Below are positions 1-5,485 of a DNA stretch of 33,327 nt, piece after piece (within the stretch, counting starts at the first letter, position 1; each line of letters starts with the position of its first letter). The notes under the pieces were generated by a model that searched no databases, was not told the DNA's origin, and saw nothing but the letters and a program-made list of their open reading frames with translations. The translations under genes and the position numbers were made by a program. The DNA is from a virus: the IMG/VR virus record IMGVR_UViG_3300042569_001418, positions 1 through 33,327 of that record. One strand, given 5' to 3'.

Positions 1-2
1 GG

Positions 3-410
3 GTTATCGGAGACATACACGAAATTCTGACTGGAGAAGACCTAGAAGAATTGACCGAGTCACAGGAAGAGGAGTACAGGCAACTTCACGAACAAACTCA
101 AACAGCCCTCCAAATCATTCTCTCTACGGGGAAGTTTGAGGAAGGTTTGTACATGCTTACTGAACCGTATTCTTCTACTTGGGTGCGGAAAGCCATGATC
201 AATTCCATGGTCTACAAGGACTACACAGCCAGTATGGTCTTCGATACCGAAGACATGATTATTGTTGGGCGTGTCCTGGACATCGACGACATTATTTTGT
301 TTCACGGCGAGACGATAGCAGAATTTGAATCCAACTTTCATGCAGCCATCGAAGACTATCTAGCCGCATCGCAGGAACTTGGTTCTTCGCCGGAAAAGCC
401 CGCAAGTTAA
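3..410 (+). CDS. HicB-like antitoxin-domain protein, 5' end cut by window edge
   Basis: The frame is open from the first bases, so the start lies upstream; a TTG at 51 or ATG at 198 are internal alternatives. The last ~70 residues match the HicB/DUF1902 fold pattern: YKDYTASMVF, then GRVLDIDDIILFHGETIAEF, then a helix ending in EDYL and a P-K-P-x-S tail. In the family this alpha/beta domain neutralises HicA mRNA interferases and is followed by a DNA-binding RHH or HTH domain. Here the protein stops right after the P-K-P-A-S tail, so that domain is absent, and ~60 acidic, Gln/Glu-rich residues precede it instead. No HicA-like gene is seen. The gene end overlaps a tRNA-like sequence. HicB-like assignment is moderate; an antitoxin role is inference. 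Confidence 0.6.
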   Translation, partial: VIGDIHEILTGEDLEELTESQEEEYRQLHEQTQTALQIILSTGKFEEGLYMLTEPYSSTWVRKAMINSMVYKDYTASMVFDTEDMIIVGRVLDIDDIILFHGETIAEFESNFHAAIEDYLAASQELGSSPEKPAS

Positions 411-462
411 GGTACTTAGGAGGTCTAAGGCTCGGTTTCAGGTTCGAGTCCCGCCAGTTCCA
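374..462 (+). pseudogene. tRNA-Leu-like remnant
   Basis: The ends look like a class II tRNA of 89 nt: 5' GGAACTT pairs with 3' CAGTTCC (six of seven pairs) followed by A, and a perfect T-loop TTCGAGT precedes CCCGC. The interior does not fold: the T-stem has two mismatches, a CTTAGGA loop (415-421, anticodon UAG) sits on a weak stem, and the D-arm region is about 9 nt too long. The 5' third overlaps the end of the HicB-like gene. Probably a decayed or recombined tRNA-Leu, not a working one. Confidence 0.35.
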
Positions 463-476
463 TTTTCACACGAACA

Positions 477-674
477 ATGAACAGAGTTTCAATTGCGATC
501 TTAGCGCTTTGCACCGCTTTATCTGGCAACGAGGCATTGTGCAAGACCCAAGTAGTGATTACAGGTAGGAACGCAGAAGAAGTACAAAGAAATGCGTTCA
601 GGACCAAAATGAGCTACCCGCTCAGGCCTCTAAAGTGTAGTCAACGGTGCTCCCAATTGTGGGAAAGAGATTGA
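477..674 (+). CDS. small hypothetical protein, possible signal peptide
   Basis: A 65-residue reading frame from ATG 477, 15 bases after the tRNA-like remnant. The first ~20 residues (MNRVSIAILALCTALSG) look like a short hydrophobic signal or anchor segment with one early Arg; the middle (QVVITGRNAEEVQRNAF) is a plausible strand-helix unit. The last ~15 residues are Cys/Arg-rich and look less protein-like. No family is recognised and no good ribosome-binding site is seen. It fills most of the space up to the first promoter cassette; it may be a gene fragment. Confidence 0.35.
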   Translation: MNRVSIAILALCTALSGNEALCKTQVVITGRNAEEVQRNAFRTKMSYPLRPLKCSQRCSQLWERD

Positions 675-707
675 GTGTGATGTGGGGACTCTCAGCCCTA
701 AAGAAAG

Positions 708-751
708 GGCGGTCTCCCGCCTTGCCTTTCCCCCATGAAAGGCGGTATGAT
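708..751 (+). promoter_or_regulatory. terminator-promoter cassette 1
   Basis: Hairpin GGCGG-TCTC-CCGCC (708-721) runs into -35 TTGCCT (722-727); an 18-base spacer leads to -10 TATGAT (746-751). The spacer carries a perfect 7-base inverted repeat, GCCTTTC (724-730) and GAAAGGC (737-743). It drives the interrupted small gene at 773. Confidence 0.7.
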
Positions 752-772
752 TATAGCGTGTAAACGATTCAA

Positions 773-1024
773 ATGACAAACCTTTCCCGGTCCGCTCAGG
801 CGGTTCTGAACACTGTCTTAAATGAAGCGGAGCCTCGATCCGCGCAGTTACAAGCGATAGCAGATGCCGCTGCCGTTCTCTGAGTCGCTGCGAATCAAGT
901 GGTGACACCCGACCTCTGCGGCAACGACTGCTGCATCACCCAATGCGAGCAGATCCGTGCCGAACTCTTCGCCATCACCACCGAACTAGAAGGGCGGTTA
1001 CCCGCCTTGCCTTGCCTTTTCTAG
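773..1024 (+). pseudogene. cyanophage-type small protein, interrupted by in-frame TGA
   Basis: ATG 773 opens a frame starting MTNLSRSAQAVLNTVLNEA; after 36 codons a TGA (881-883) interrupts it, but the same frame stays open to TAG 1022 and reads VAANQVVTPDL ... CEQIRAELFAITTELEG. Start and end both match a short family I associate with cyanophages (LSxAAQAV ... LRxAADQVV ... IxAELxAIATELE), in which Arg is usual at the TGA position; a C-to-T change of CGA would produce it. Cassette 1 lies 22 bases upstream, so the unit was once expressed. The protein at 32629 looks like an intact paralog. Pseudogene, readthrough gene and sequencing error cannot be told apart here. Confidence 0.6.
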
Positions 1025-1041
1025 GAAAAGCTAGCCATAGG
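993..1041 (+). promoter_or_regulatory. terminator-promoter cassette 2 (degenerate)
   Basis: Hairpin GGCGG-TTAC-CCGCC (993-1006) overlaps the 3' end of the interrupted gene. A TTGCCT box (1012-1017) is 18 bases from a weak CATAGG (1036-1041), and CTTTTC-TAG-GAAAAG forms a palindrome in the spacer. No gene follows before the next cassette, so this copy may now act only as a terminator. Confidence 0.45.
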
Positions 1042-1088
1042 GCACCGGGCCCAAGGGTCCCGCTCCTAAGATCTCACCACGGGGAATG

Positions 1089-1132
1089 GGCGGTTTCCCG
1101 CCCCCTCTCCCTTGCCGTGAACACGCTAAAGT
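1089..1132 (+). promoter_or_regulatory. terminator-promoter cassette 3
   Basis: Hairpin GGCGG-TTTC-CCGCC (1089-1102). A -10-like TAAAGT (1127-1132) has the CGC upstream context seen in cassettes at 14592 and 25015, and CGTG-AA-CACG forms a short palindrome before it; the -35 match is poor. Lies 59 bases before the ATG at 1191. Confidence 0.45.
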
Positions 1133-1190
1133 TAATCAGCTCACCTTCCACCGTCAACCATCCAATGAAATACCGCATTCGACACGAAGT

Positions 1191-1646
1191 ATGAAACCCG
1201 AAAACCCGTACGTTCGCGCTGTAGTTGGCCTTGTGTTCTTTACTGCGGCACTCGGACTAGTAATTCAAGTGGTGGCGGCAATTGACGTGGCCATCCGTAG
1301 AGCCGATGAGCATGCCTCCAAGACTGAGAGAGAAGAAGAGAAAGTCCTAGCTGAAAAGTGCAAGTTACTGAGCAATTCGGCTCGTGCCTCCGTGTACATA
1401 ACCCAAGAGCCCTTGAGCCTCTACATTTGCAGCGACCAGGGTGTCTCAACTTACTTTGTGACACGTAGGCTGTTCCCCCAGGTTTGCTCAGTTGGGCAAA
1501 GCCCCGCACCTTATACCCGCACGACTCTTTCCAAACAAACTACCCCCTTGAACGAAACAATGACCACAACACTGCGGGACCACCCACTGTCTGGCGGGCT
1601 TCGCGCAGGTTATGGGAGGGATAGGTGCTTTTGCTCTCTCACCTAA
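1191..1646 (+). CDS. membrane-anchored hypothetical protein
   Basis: 151 residues from ATG 1191, the first ATG after cassette 3; upstream in-frame codons lie in the cassette and are rejected. One N-terminal transmembrane segment (about residues 7-30, VVGLVFFTAALGLVIQVV) is followed by a charged helix rich in Glu, Lys and Arg (about 33-55), the layout of a signal-anchored, cytoplasm- or periplasm-facing phage protein. The last ~40 residues are Thr/Arg-rich and low in structure, and from 1612 a second frame looks more protein-like, so the true C-terminus may be altered by a frameshift. Function unknown; a spanin-like role is possible only from its topology. Confidence 0.55.
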   Translation: MKPENPYVRAVVGLVFFTAALGLVIQVVAAIDVAIRRADEHASKTEREEEKVLAEKCKLLSNSARASVYITQEPLSLYICSDQGVSTYFVTRRLFPQVCSVGQSPAPYTRTTLSKQTTPLNETMTTTLRDHPLSGGLRAGYGRDRCFCSLT

Positions 1647-1773
1647 AGAAGCGGGAGAGGTGCTTCTCGGATCGAATGCAGCAGACCACTTCTTCGACAC
1701 TGACAAACAAGCACTTGTTTTCCTGGAACAAGTTATTGAACGTAATTCCCATTCAGTACCCCCCACTGAGTAG
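1612..1773 (+). CDS. small hypothetical protein, overlapping frame
   Basis: 53 residues from ATG 1612, reading MGGIGAFALSPKEAGEVLLG then an acidic, helical second half rich in Asp, Gln and Glu. Its composition is more protein-like than the end of the 1191 frame that it overlaps by 35 bases. It stops at TAG 1771, one base before the next ATG at 1775, giving tight gene packing. Possibly the tail of a longer product reached by a frameshift. No family recognised. Confidence 0.45.
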   Translation: MGGIGAFALSPKEAGEVLLGSNAADHFFDTDKQALVFLEQVIERNSHSVPPTE

Positions 1774-1774
1774 T

Positions 1775-2068
1775 ATGAAAATCACGTATAACGCACCGTC
1801 GAAAGTTGAACGCACCGTCGAACTTAACGAGTCCGATTTCCCGCCCCTTTATGGCGCAATCCGAGACTGTTTCCTGCAGAGACTTAAATCTTTCGGCTTG
1901 TCCAACCCGTTCTTCCCATTTGAGTACGAAGCGATCGAGTTCTGTCGCACGGCGGGAGTTGATACGACTAATCGCATGGACGTGGTCGAATTCTTTGAGA
2001 CGCTTCTTTTGAGGGGAACCCCGGAAGTTTCAAACATTTCGGAGGAAGATGAAAACGGCAATCACTAG
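1775..2068 (+). CDS. hypothetical protein
   Basis: 97 residues. ATG 1775 is chosen because it directly follows the upstream stop and begins MKITYNAPSKVERTVELNES. The protein has an N-terminal strand region, a helical middle with aromatic residues (NPFFPFEYEAIEF), and an acidic Glu/Asp/Asn tail that overlaps the next gene by 20 bases. No family recognised. Likely co-translated with 2049. Confidence 0.65.
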   Translation: MKITYNAPSKVERTVELNESDFPPLYGAIRDCFLQRLKSFGLSNPFFPFEYEAIEFCRTAGVDTTNRMDVVEFFETLLLRGTPEVSNISEEDENGNH

Positions 2069-2492
2069 CTTAAGGGTGGCCGAGAAGGTTTCGGTGAAGT
2101 CAGGGGACTTTCCCAACATCCCCTATCTAATTGTCAACCTAACCTGGAAAATCTCACCTGACGACTTTTACTTTCAGGCGTTCCTTGACGATACGAAAGA
2201 TATCGTGCAGCAGATAAGTGTTGTAGACCCCGATACGTGGAACGACCCGTGCTCGCTACACGAAACGAACTTTGAAAAAGTTTGGATTCCGCACGGGGAT
2301 AGGTGGAGGTACATTCCAAAGTTCAACACTTTCTGGTACAAGGATTACGTTTCAGACTGCCCGGTTGTTAGGGCCACCTTAAAAGAGCTCGAACACTTTC
2401 AGCAGAGGGAAGAGTTTTCGTCGGAGTACCGGTTTTTCGATGAGAGTATTTTGTACAAGCATCTCTCGGTCTTGTGCACCTTTACGGACTGA
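2049..2492 (+). CDS. hypothetical protein
   Basis: 147 residues from ATG 2049, preceded by a clear purine-rich GGAGGAAG Shine-Dalgarno-like run, one of the stronger ones here. The sequence is rich in aromatic residues and Asp (for example WKISPDDFYFQAFLDD and HGDRWRYIPKFNTFWYKDY) and looks like a compact alpha/beta protein. It overlaps the previous gene by 20 bases and the next by 19. No known domain recognised. Confidence 0.65.
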   Translation: MKTAITSLRVAEKVSVKSGDFPNIPYLIVNLTWKISPDDFYFQAFLDDTKDIVQQISVVDPDTWNDPCSLHETNFEKVWIPHGDRWRYIPKFNTFWYKDYVSDCPVVRATLKELEHFQQREEFSSEYRFFDESILYKHLSVLCTFTD

Positions 2493-2830
2493 TCCGGGTA
2501 AATTACACTATACAGACCTTTCGCAGAGCAACGTTGGAACAAACGAATAAAGAGCCAGAGTGTTGCCGCAGAAGTTTCGGCGCATCCTTGATTGACACAG
2601 CTAAACGAATGCTGGAAGATCCGTCGTTTGCCCCTCGCCAAGTGGCGAAGGACCGACTCTCAATTTGTGAGAGCAATGTGTGCGGATCCTTTGAAGAAAA
2701 AAGTTCAACCTGTGACGAGTGCGGGTGTTTTCTACCCGCTAAGACAACAATGGCAAACATGCGATGCCCGCGAGACTACTGGGTTGAGTGGGTGAGAGGG
2801 GAGTCCAATGACGCAGGAGAGGGGGCTTAA
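2474..2830 (+). CDS. DUF6171-like zinc-binding phage protein
   Basis: 118 residues from GTG 2474, overlapping the upstream gene by 19 bases; a TTG at 2588 is an alternative start. The second half shows the family pattern: RLSIC-x2-NVCG, then CDECGCFLPAKT, then CPRDYW. Spaced Cys pairs (C-x-x-C-G-C and a later C-P) suggest one zinc site. Such proteins are frequent in tailed phages and have no known function. The first ~35 residues are unusual (NKEPECCRRSF) and may not be translated if the later start is used. A weak promoter and tRNA-Arg follow. Confidence 0.7.
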   Translation: MHLYGLIRVNYTIQTFRRATLEQTNKEPECCRRSFGASLIDTAKRMLEDPSFAPRQVAKDRLSICESNVCGSFEEKSSTCDECGCFLPAKTTMANMRCPRDYWVEWVRGESNDAGEGA

Positions 2831-2854
2831 GTCAAGGGTGCCTTGCAGATAAGG

Positions 2855-2881
2855 TTTACTCCCCCTGTGGGACGCTATTCT
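2855..2881 (+). promoter_or_regulatory. possible promoter for tRNA-Arg
   Basis: TTTACT (2855-2860) and TATTCT (2876-2881) are 15 bases apart, shorter than ideal, with CCC...GGG in the spacer and the same CGC context before the -10 box as in other cassettes. The tRNA starts 11 bases downstream. Confidence 0.35.
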
Positions 2882-2891
2882 AGTTATGAAA

Positions 2892-2963
2892 GCCCTGGTA
2901 GCTCAGTGGAAGAGCACTGTCCTTCTAAGACACCGGTCGTGGGTTCGAATCCCTCTCAGGGCG
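2892..2963 (+). tRNA. tRNA-Arg (anticodon UCU)
   Basis: A complete 72-nt cloverleaf: acceptor GCCCTGG with TCAGGGC (one G-T pair), D-stem GCTC/GAGC, anticodon loop CTTCTAA (UCU, codon AGA), T-loop TTCGAAT, discriminator G. CCA is not encoded. Two mismatches are seen, C-C at the top of the anticodon stem and T-T in the T-stem. AGA-reading tRNAs are typical phage supplements where the host uses that codon rarely. Confidence 0.85.
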
Positions 2964-3004
2964 TCGGTTGCCTTTGCAGCCAAACTAAACAACAACAATA
3001 AAAA

Positions 3005-3169
3005 ATGGCAAATCTTTCTATAGTTGATCGTGCCGCACGAATTAGCAGCAAAAGCCCCAGGGGAGCAAAGCTCCTTCTGAAGCTCAGCGAGGCAAGCACC
3101 GGCACTGAAGTTCAAAGTGCCCTTGACGAATTTGACCTGGCATTCGGAGTTCAAACTCCCTCTGTCTGA
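3005..3169 (+). CDS. small hypothetical protein sharing a tail with the 4452 gene
   Basis: 54 residues from ATG 3005 after an A-rich leader without a Shine-Dalgarno. The N-terminal half is basic (MANLSIVDRAARISSKSPRG), and the C-terminal part contains EVQSALDEFDL, nearly identical to EVQSALDELNL near the end of the protein at 4452, also at DNA level. It looks like a shortened or recombined relative of that gene. It lies between tRNA-Arg and the class II tRNA-like gene. Function unknown. Confidence 0.55.
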   Translation: MANLSIVDRAARISSKSPRGAKLLLKLSEASTGTEVQSALDEFDLAFGVQTPSV

Positions 3170-3179
3170 GCTTTACCTT

Positions 3180-3205
3180 GGGTTCCACCCCACACGGTGG
3201 TTCCC
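3180..3205 (+). terminator. imperfect hairpin, possible terminator or processing site
   Basis: GGGttCCACC (3180-3189) can pair with GGTGGttCCC (3196-3205) around a TT/TT internal loop, followed by TTTCCT. It separates the small gene from the next tRNA-like gene. Confidence 0.35.
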
Positions 3206-3211
3206 TTTCCT

Positions 3212-3300
3212 GGGCGTGTGGTGTACGGTGCACAGGGACCCTTATACAGTCCTCTCCGGCAGATTACCGGCTAGTTAGGGTTCGACTCCCTACACGCCTA
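3212..3300 (+). tRNA. class II tRNA-like gene, identity unclear
   Basis: 89 nt with a good frame: acceptor GGGCGTG pairs with CACGCCT (one G-T), T-stem TAGGG/CCCTA around TTCGACT, D-arm GTG-TACGGTG-CAC, a long variable arm CCGG-CAGATTA-CCGG, and discriminator A. The anticodon arm is odd: GGACC/AGTCC with a C-A mismatch gives loop CTTATAC (UAU, Ile), but Ile tRNAs are class I; the fully paired GGGAC/GTCCT leaves a 9-nt loop. Bacterial class II tRNAs are Leu, Ser or Tyr. It may be a mis-evolved Tyr tRNA or a non-decoding one. Bases 3301-3390 hold nothing recognisable. Confidence 0.55.
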
Positions 3301-3390
3301 CTTAGTTTCAAGTCCTCGAAAACTCGTTAAAGATCCCACACAAAGGCCATCTTCGGTGAACGGCACAGGAGTGGCCCACCACGGTGACAA

Positions 3391-3450
3391 GGAAGAGTGG
3401 CTGAGCGGTTGAAAGCAGCAGCTTCGAACAATGTAGAGGGTTAAACCTCC
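3391..3450 (+). pseudogene. truncated tRNA-Ser copy (5' 60 nt)
   Basis: Matches 4300-4359 (the start of the complete tRNA-Ser) at all but one base, an A for C in the anticodon stem, then diverges inside the T-arm. With no T-arm or 3' acceptor strand it cannot fold. Together with the complete tRNA it forms direct repeats 909 bases apart around the glycosyltransferase gene. Confidence 0.75.
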
Positions 3451-3489
3451 AGGGTAAAGTAAGGGTAACTCATCACCCCCACCTAAGTC

Positions 3490-4353
3490 GTGAAAATAGA
3501 AGCCGTTATTGTTTGCGTAAACTACTCAGACTTTTTGGCGCATACCTTACCCAGCACCAGAAATCAGTTTGACAAACTTGTAGTTGTTACCGATAGTAAA
3601 GATAAAGATACTAAAAAACTGTGCGAATACTACAACGTGGAATGTGTTCAGACAGATGTGTTCTATGACGGCGGTGACGCATTCAATAAGGGCAAAGGAA
3701 TAAATGCGGGGTTAGAAAAGCTAAGCCAGGACGGATGGGTTCTGCACCTGGACTCAGACATTTATTTGCCACCTCAAACACGGTCAACTTTGGAAAATTT
3801 ACCTTTAATCGAAGACAAAATCTATGGGGCCGACCGTCTAATGTGCCCTGGCTACGAAGAGTGGTTGAGATTCTTAGATAAACCCTCCCCCATCCAAGAC
3901 TCTTGGATTTTTATCCACCCGACAAGATTCCCGGTCGGGGTTAGAGTTGCAGAGTACAAAACTTGGCACGGTGGCTATGAGCCTATTGGGTATTTCCAGC
4001 TATGGAATCCTAAGGGGTCAGGAATTTCGCGATACCCTGACAAGCATGGGTTTGCGGACCGTACTGATGTAATGCACTGTAAAGAGTGGCCTCGAGAAAA
4101 AAGAGAATTGTTGCCTGAAATCCTTGTCATACACTTAGAAAGCGAGGCCGGAATCGGCCTAAATTGGAAAGGTAGAAAGACCCCCATGTTTGGGCCCAAG
4201 CTTTCCCTGCCTGTCTTATCTTGGCCAGACAAACTGTTTCTGTTTTTGAACAAATTAAGTAAGTGCGGTTACAAACCTAACCGTAAATACCAAAGAAGTG
4301 GAAGAGTGGCTGAGCGGTTGAAAGCAGCAGCTTCGAACACTGTAGAGGGTTAA
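3490..4353 (+). CDS. GT-A family glycosyltransferase
   Basis: 287 residues from GTG 3490. The N-terminus (MKIEAVIVCVNYSDFLAHTL) and the DxD motif in HLDSDIY (Asp 88 and 90) mark a GT-A nucleotide-sugar transferase; the fold usually binds UDP- or GDP-sugars with Mn/Mg at the DxD. The middle is Trp/Tyr-rich, followed by ILVIHLESEAG and NWKGRKT. The last 17 residues are encoded by the tRNA-Ser gene itself, and the stop lies in its variable arm, so the original C-terminus was probably replaced. Flanking tRNA-Ser repeats suggest that the gene arrived as an insert. The acceptor could be phage DNA, a virion protein or a host glycan; the sequence does not say. Confidence 0.75.
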   Translation: MKIEAVIVCVNYSDFLAHTLPSTRNQFDKLVVVTDSKDKDTKKLCEYYNVECVQTDVFYDGGDAFNKGKGINAGLEKLSQDGWVLHLDSDIYLPPQTRSTLENLPLIEDKIYGADRLMCPGYEEWLRFLDKPSPIQDSWIFIHPTRFPVGVRVAEYKTWHGGYEPIGYFQLWNPKGSGISRYPDKHGFADRTDVMHCKEWPREKRELLPEILVIHLESEAGIGLNWKGRKTPMFGPKLSLPVLSWPDKLFLFLNKLSKCGYKPNRKYQRSGRVAERLKAAASNTVEG

Positions 4354-4384
4354 ACCTCCGGGGGTTCAAATCCCCCCTCTTCCG
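4300..4384 (+). tRNA. tRNA-Ser (anticodon CGA)
   Basis: 85-nt class II tRNA: acceptor GGAAGAG/CTCTTCC, D-arm with AGCGGTTGAAAGC, anticodon loop TTCGAAC (CGA, codon UCG), variable arm GAGG/CCTC, T-stem GGGGG/CCCCC around TTCAAAT, discriminator G typical of Ser. The closing pair of the anticodon loop is a C-A mismatch. CCA is not encoded. The first 54 bases overlap the end of the glycosyltransferase reading frame. Confidence 0.85.
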
Positions 4385-4387
4385 TTT

Positions 4388-4437
4388 ACGGTTTCCCCTT
4401 TGAACACTCGAAGGTTCAACGGCGCTAAAGAAACCGT
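4388..4437 (+). repeat. nested inverted repeats after tRNA-Ser
   Basis: Outer arms ACGGTTTC (4388-4395) and GAAACCGT (4430-4437) are perfectly complementary; inner arms TTGAAC (4400-4405) and GTTCAA (4414-4419) also pair. The element sits between the tRNA and the gene at 4452 and shares CGGTTTCCCC and CGCTAAAG pieces with the promoter cassettes. It may act as tRNA 3' processing structure, terminator or diverged promoter cassette. Confidence 0.55.
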
Positions 4438-4451
4438 TATACACATGCAAA

Positions 4452-4769
4452 ATGACAATTAAAGACAAACCAGAATTCGTGAATGAAGTGATTTCACGAG
4501 TGATTAACAACGCACCAATAAGCGAAGTTCTCCGCGTATACTCTCTCTCCGTGAAAGCGGCAATTGACGAGCTTGACGACGACGGCTTCTTTCAGGCCGT
4601 GCTTAACGCGGGGTACACTGACCTAATTGAAAAGTACGCTGACTTAGACGACCTTGACGAATTTGTTGAGGGTTTCTCGGGTAGTGGGGGAAGTGTGGTC
4701 TACGAGAACACAGGAAGGTCGGAAGTTCAAAGTGCTCTTGACGAGCTTAACCTTGACGTTGGTCTTTGA
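4452..4769 (+). CDS. conserved phage hypothetical protein
   Basis: 105 residues from ATG 4452. The N-terminal half (NEVISRVINNAPISEVLRVY then helical segments) resembles a small all-helical family I associate with T4-like cyanophages; the function is unknown. The C-terminal part is very acidic (DLDDLDEFVEGF), then Gly/Ser-rich, then ends with the EVQSALDELNLD tail shared with the small protein at 3005. No Shine-Dalgarno is seen before the start. Confidence 0.7.
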   Translation: MTIKDKPEFVNEVISRVINNAPISEVLRVYSLSVKAAIDELDDDGFFQAVLNAGYTDLIEKYADLDDLDEFVEGFSGSGGSVVYENTGRSEVQSALDELNLDVGL

Positions 4770-4862
4770 CGAACCGACGTTCGCACTAGCGACACTGGAT
4801 ACTAGGGCCAAAGGAAGAAGAGTCTCTGATCCTACAGGATACACTTAAGATCAGGTGAAAAG

Positions 4863-4906
4863 GGACGGTTTCCACCCTTGCCTTCCCGGATCAAAGGGGC
4901 TATAAT
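4863..4906 (+). promoter_or_regulatory. terminator-promoter cassette 4
   Basis: GGGACGGTTTCCACCC stem region, then -35 TTGCCT (4878-4883), 17-base spacer, perfect -10 TATAAT (4901-4906). The spacer palindrome is weak (CCC...GGG). The ATG at 4937 is 30 bases downstream, so this transcript has a short leader. Confidence 0.75.
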
Positions 4907-4936
4907 GGGTGTGTAAGCGAGCTTAGTTCTCCAAGT

Positions 4937-5485
4937 ATGAAGCGTGCCATCAAAATTGACGGCAAGGTTACCGTCCCTAATTTCACTATTGAAAAACTCC
5001 TGCGGTCGGTGTCAGAAGATGCGGCGGGCACACGTAGGTCCGACCCACGGTTGTGGACTCTGGGGGATGTTGGATCTAGGTCAGTTCCAGACTGGCTTCG
5101 CTCCACTTTGCAAGAGGCACTTTTGCTTCTAAATCGTGCAGAACAGCAATACAGGTTTCCATCCCCGACTGACAATATGCGCCGCGAGGGCGCCACGGTT
5201 GTGTACGGGAAAGGGTCCGTAGGTTCGCACGAAGACTACCAGATGTCAGGTTTGTCTCTCCTGGTTTTTCTCGGGGGGCACACCCCTGACGACGAAGCTC
5301 CCTACTGCAGCCAGCTCATATCTGAAGGCGAATTTTACGCTGGCGGAAAAATGACATTTATGAGGCCAGGGGACGCGCTAGTTTTTGACGATAGGGAAAC
5401 GCACTCTTGGATGGCCAACGGCTGCTGGTTCTTTCTCGTTAGCCCCCTCAACAAGATTGAATATGCCAAAGCTTCTCCCGCTTAA
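4937..5485 (+). CDS. putative 2OG-Fe(II) oxygenase-like beta-helix protein
   Basis: 182 residues from the first ATG after cassette 4. The second half has the order expected of a double-stranded beta-helix Fe(II) enzyme: His 98 and Asp 100 in SHEDYQM, hydrophobic strands (LSLLVFLGG), GGKMTFMRPGDALVFDD, and a distal His 156 in ETHSWM, 58 residues after the first. The Arg or Lys that normally binds 2-oxoglutarate ~10 residues later is not obvious, so a cupin or a non-2OG role is possible. The N-terminal 80 residues are helical and not recognised. It overlaps the next gene by 23 bases. A second candidate oxidase beside the TET/JBP-type protein at 15711. Confidence 0.5.
   Translation: MKRAIKIDGKVTVPNFTIEKLLRSVSEDAAGTRRSDPRLWTLGDVGSRSVPDWLRSTLQEALLLLNRAEQQYRFPSPTDNMRREGATVVYGKGSVGSHEDYQMSGLSLLVFLGGHTPDDEAPYCSQLISEGEFYAGGKMTFMRPGDALVFDDRETHSWMANGCWFFLVSPLNKIEYAKASPA

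Noticed and set aside
374-462. Functional tRNA-Leu
   Set aside because: T-stem has two mismatches and the D-arm region is about 9 bases too long for any standard cloverleaf.
1086-1190. Extended N-terminus of the 1191 gene
   Set aside because: These codons read through cassette 3 and its leader; composition is Pro/His/Arg-rich, and ATG 1191 begins the membrane-anchor sequence.
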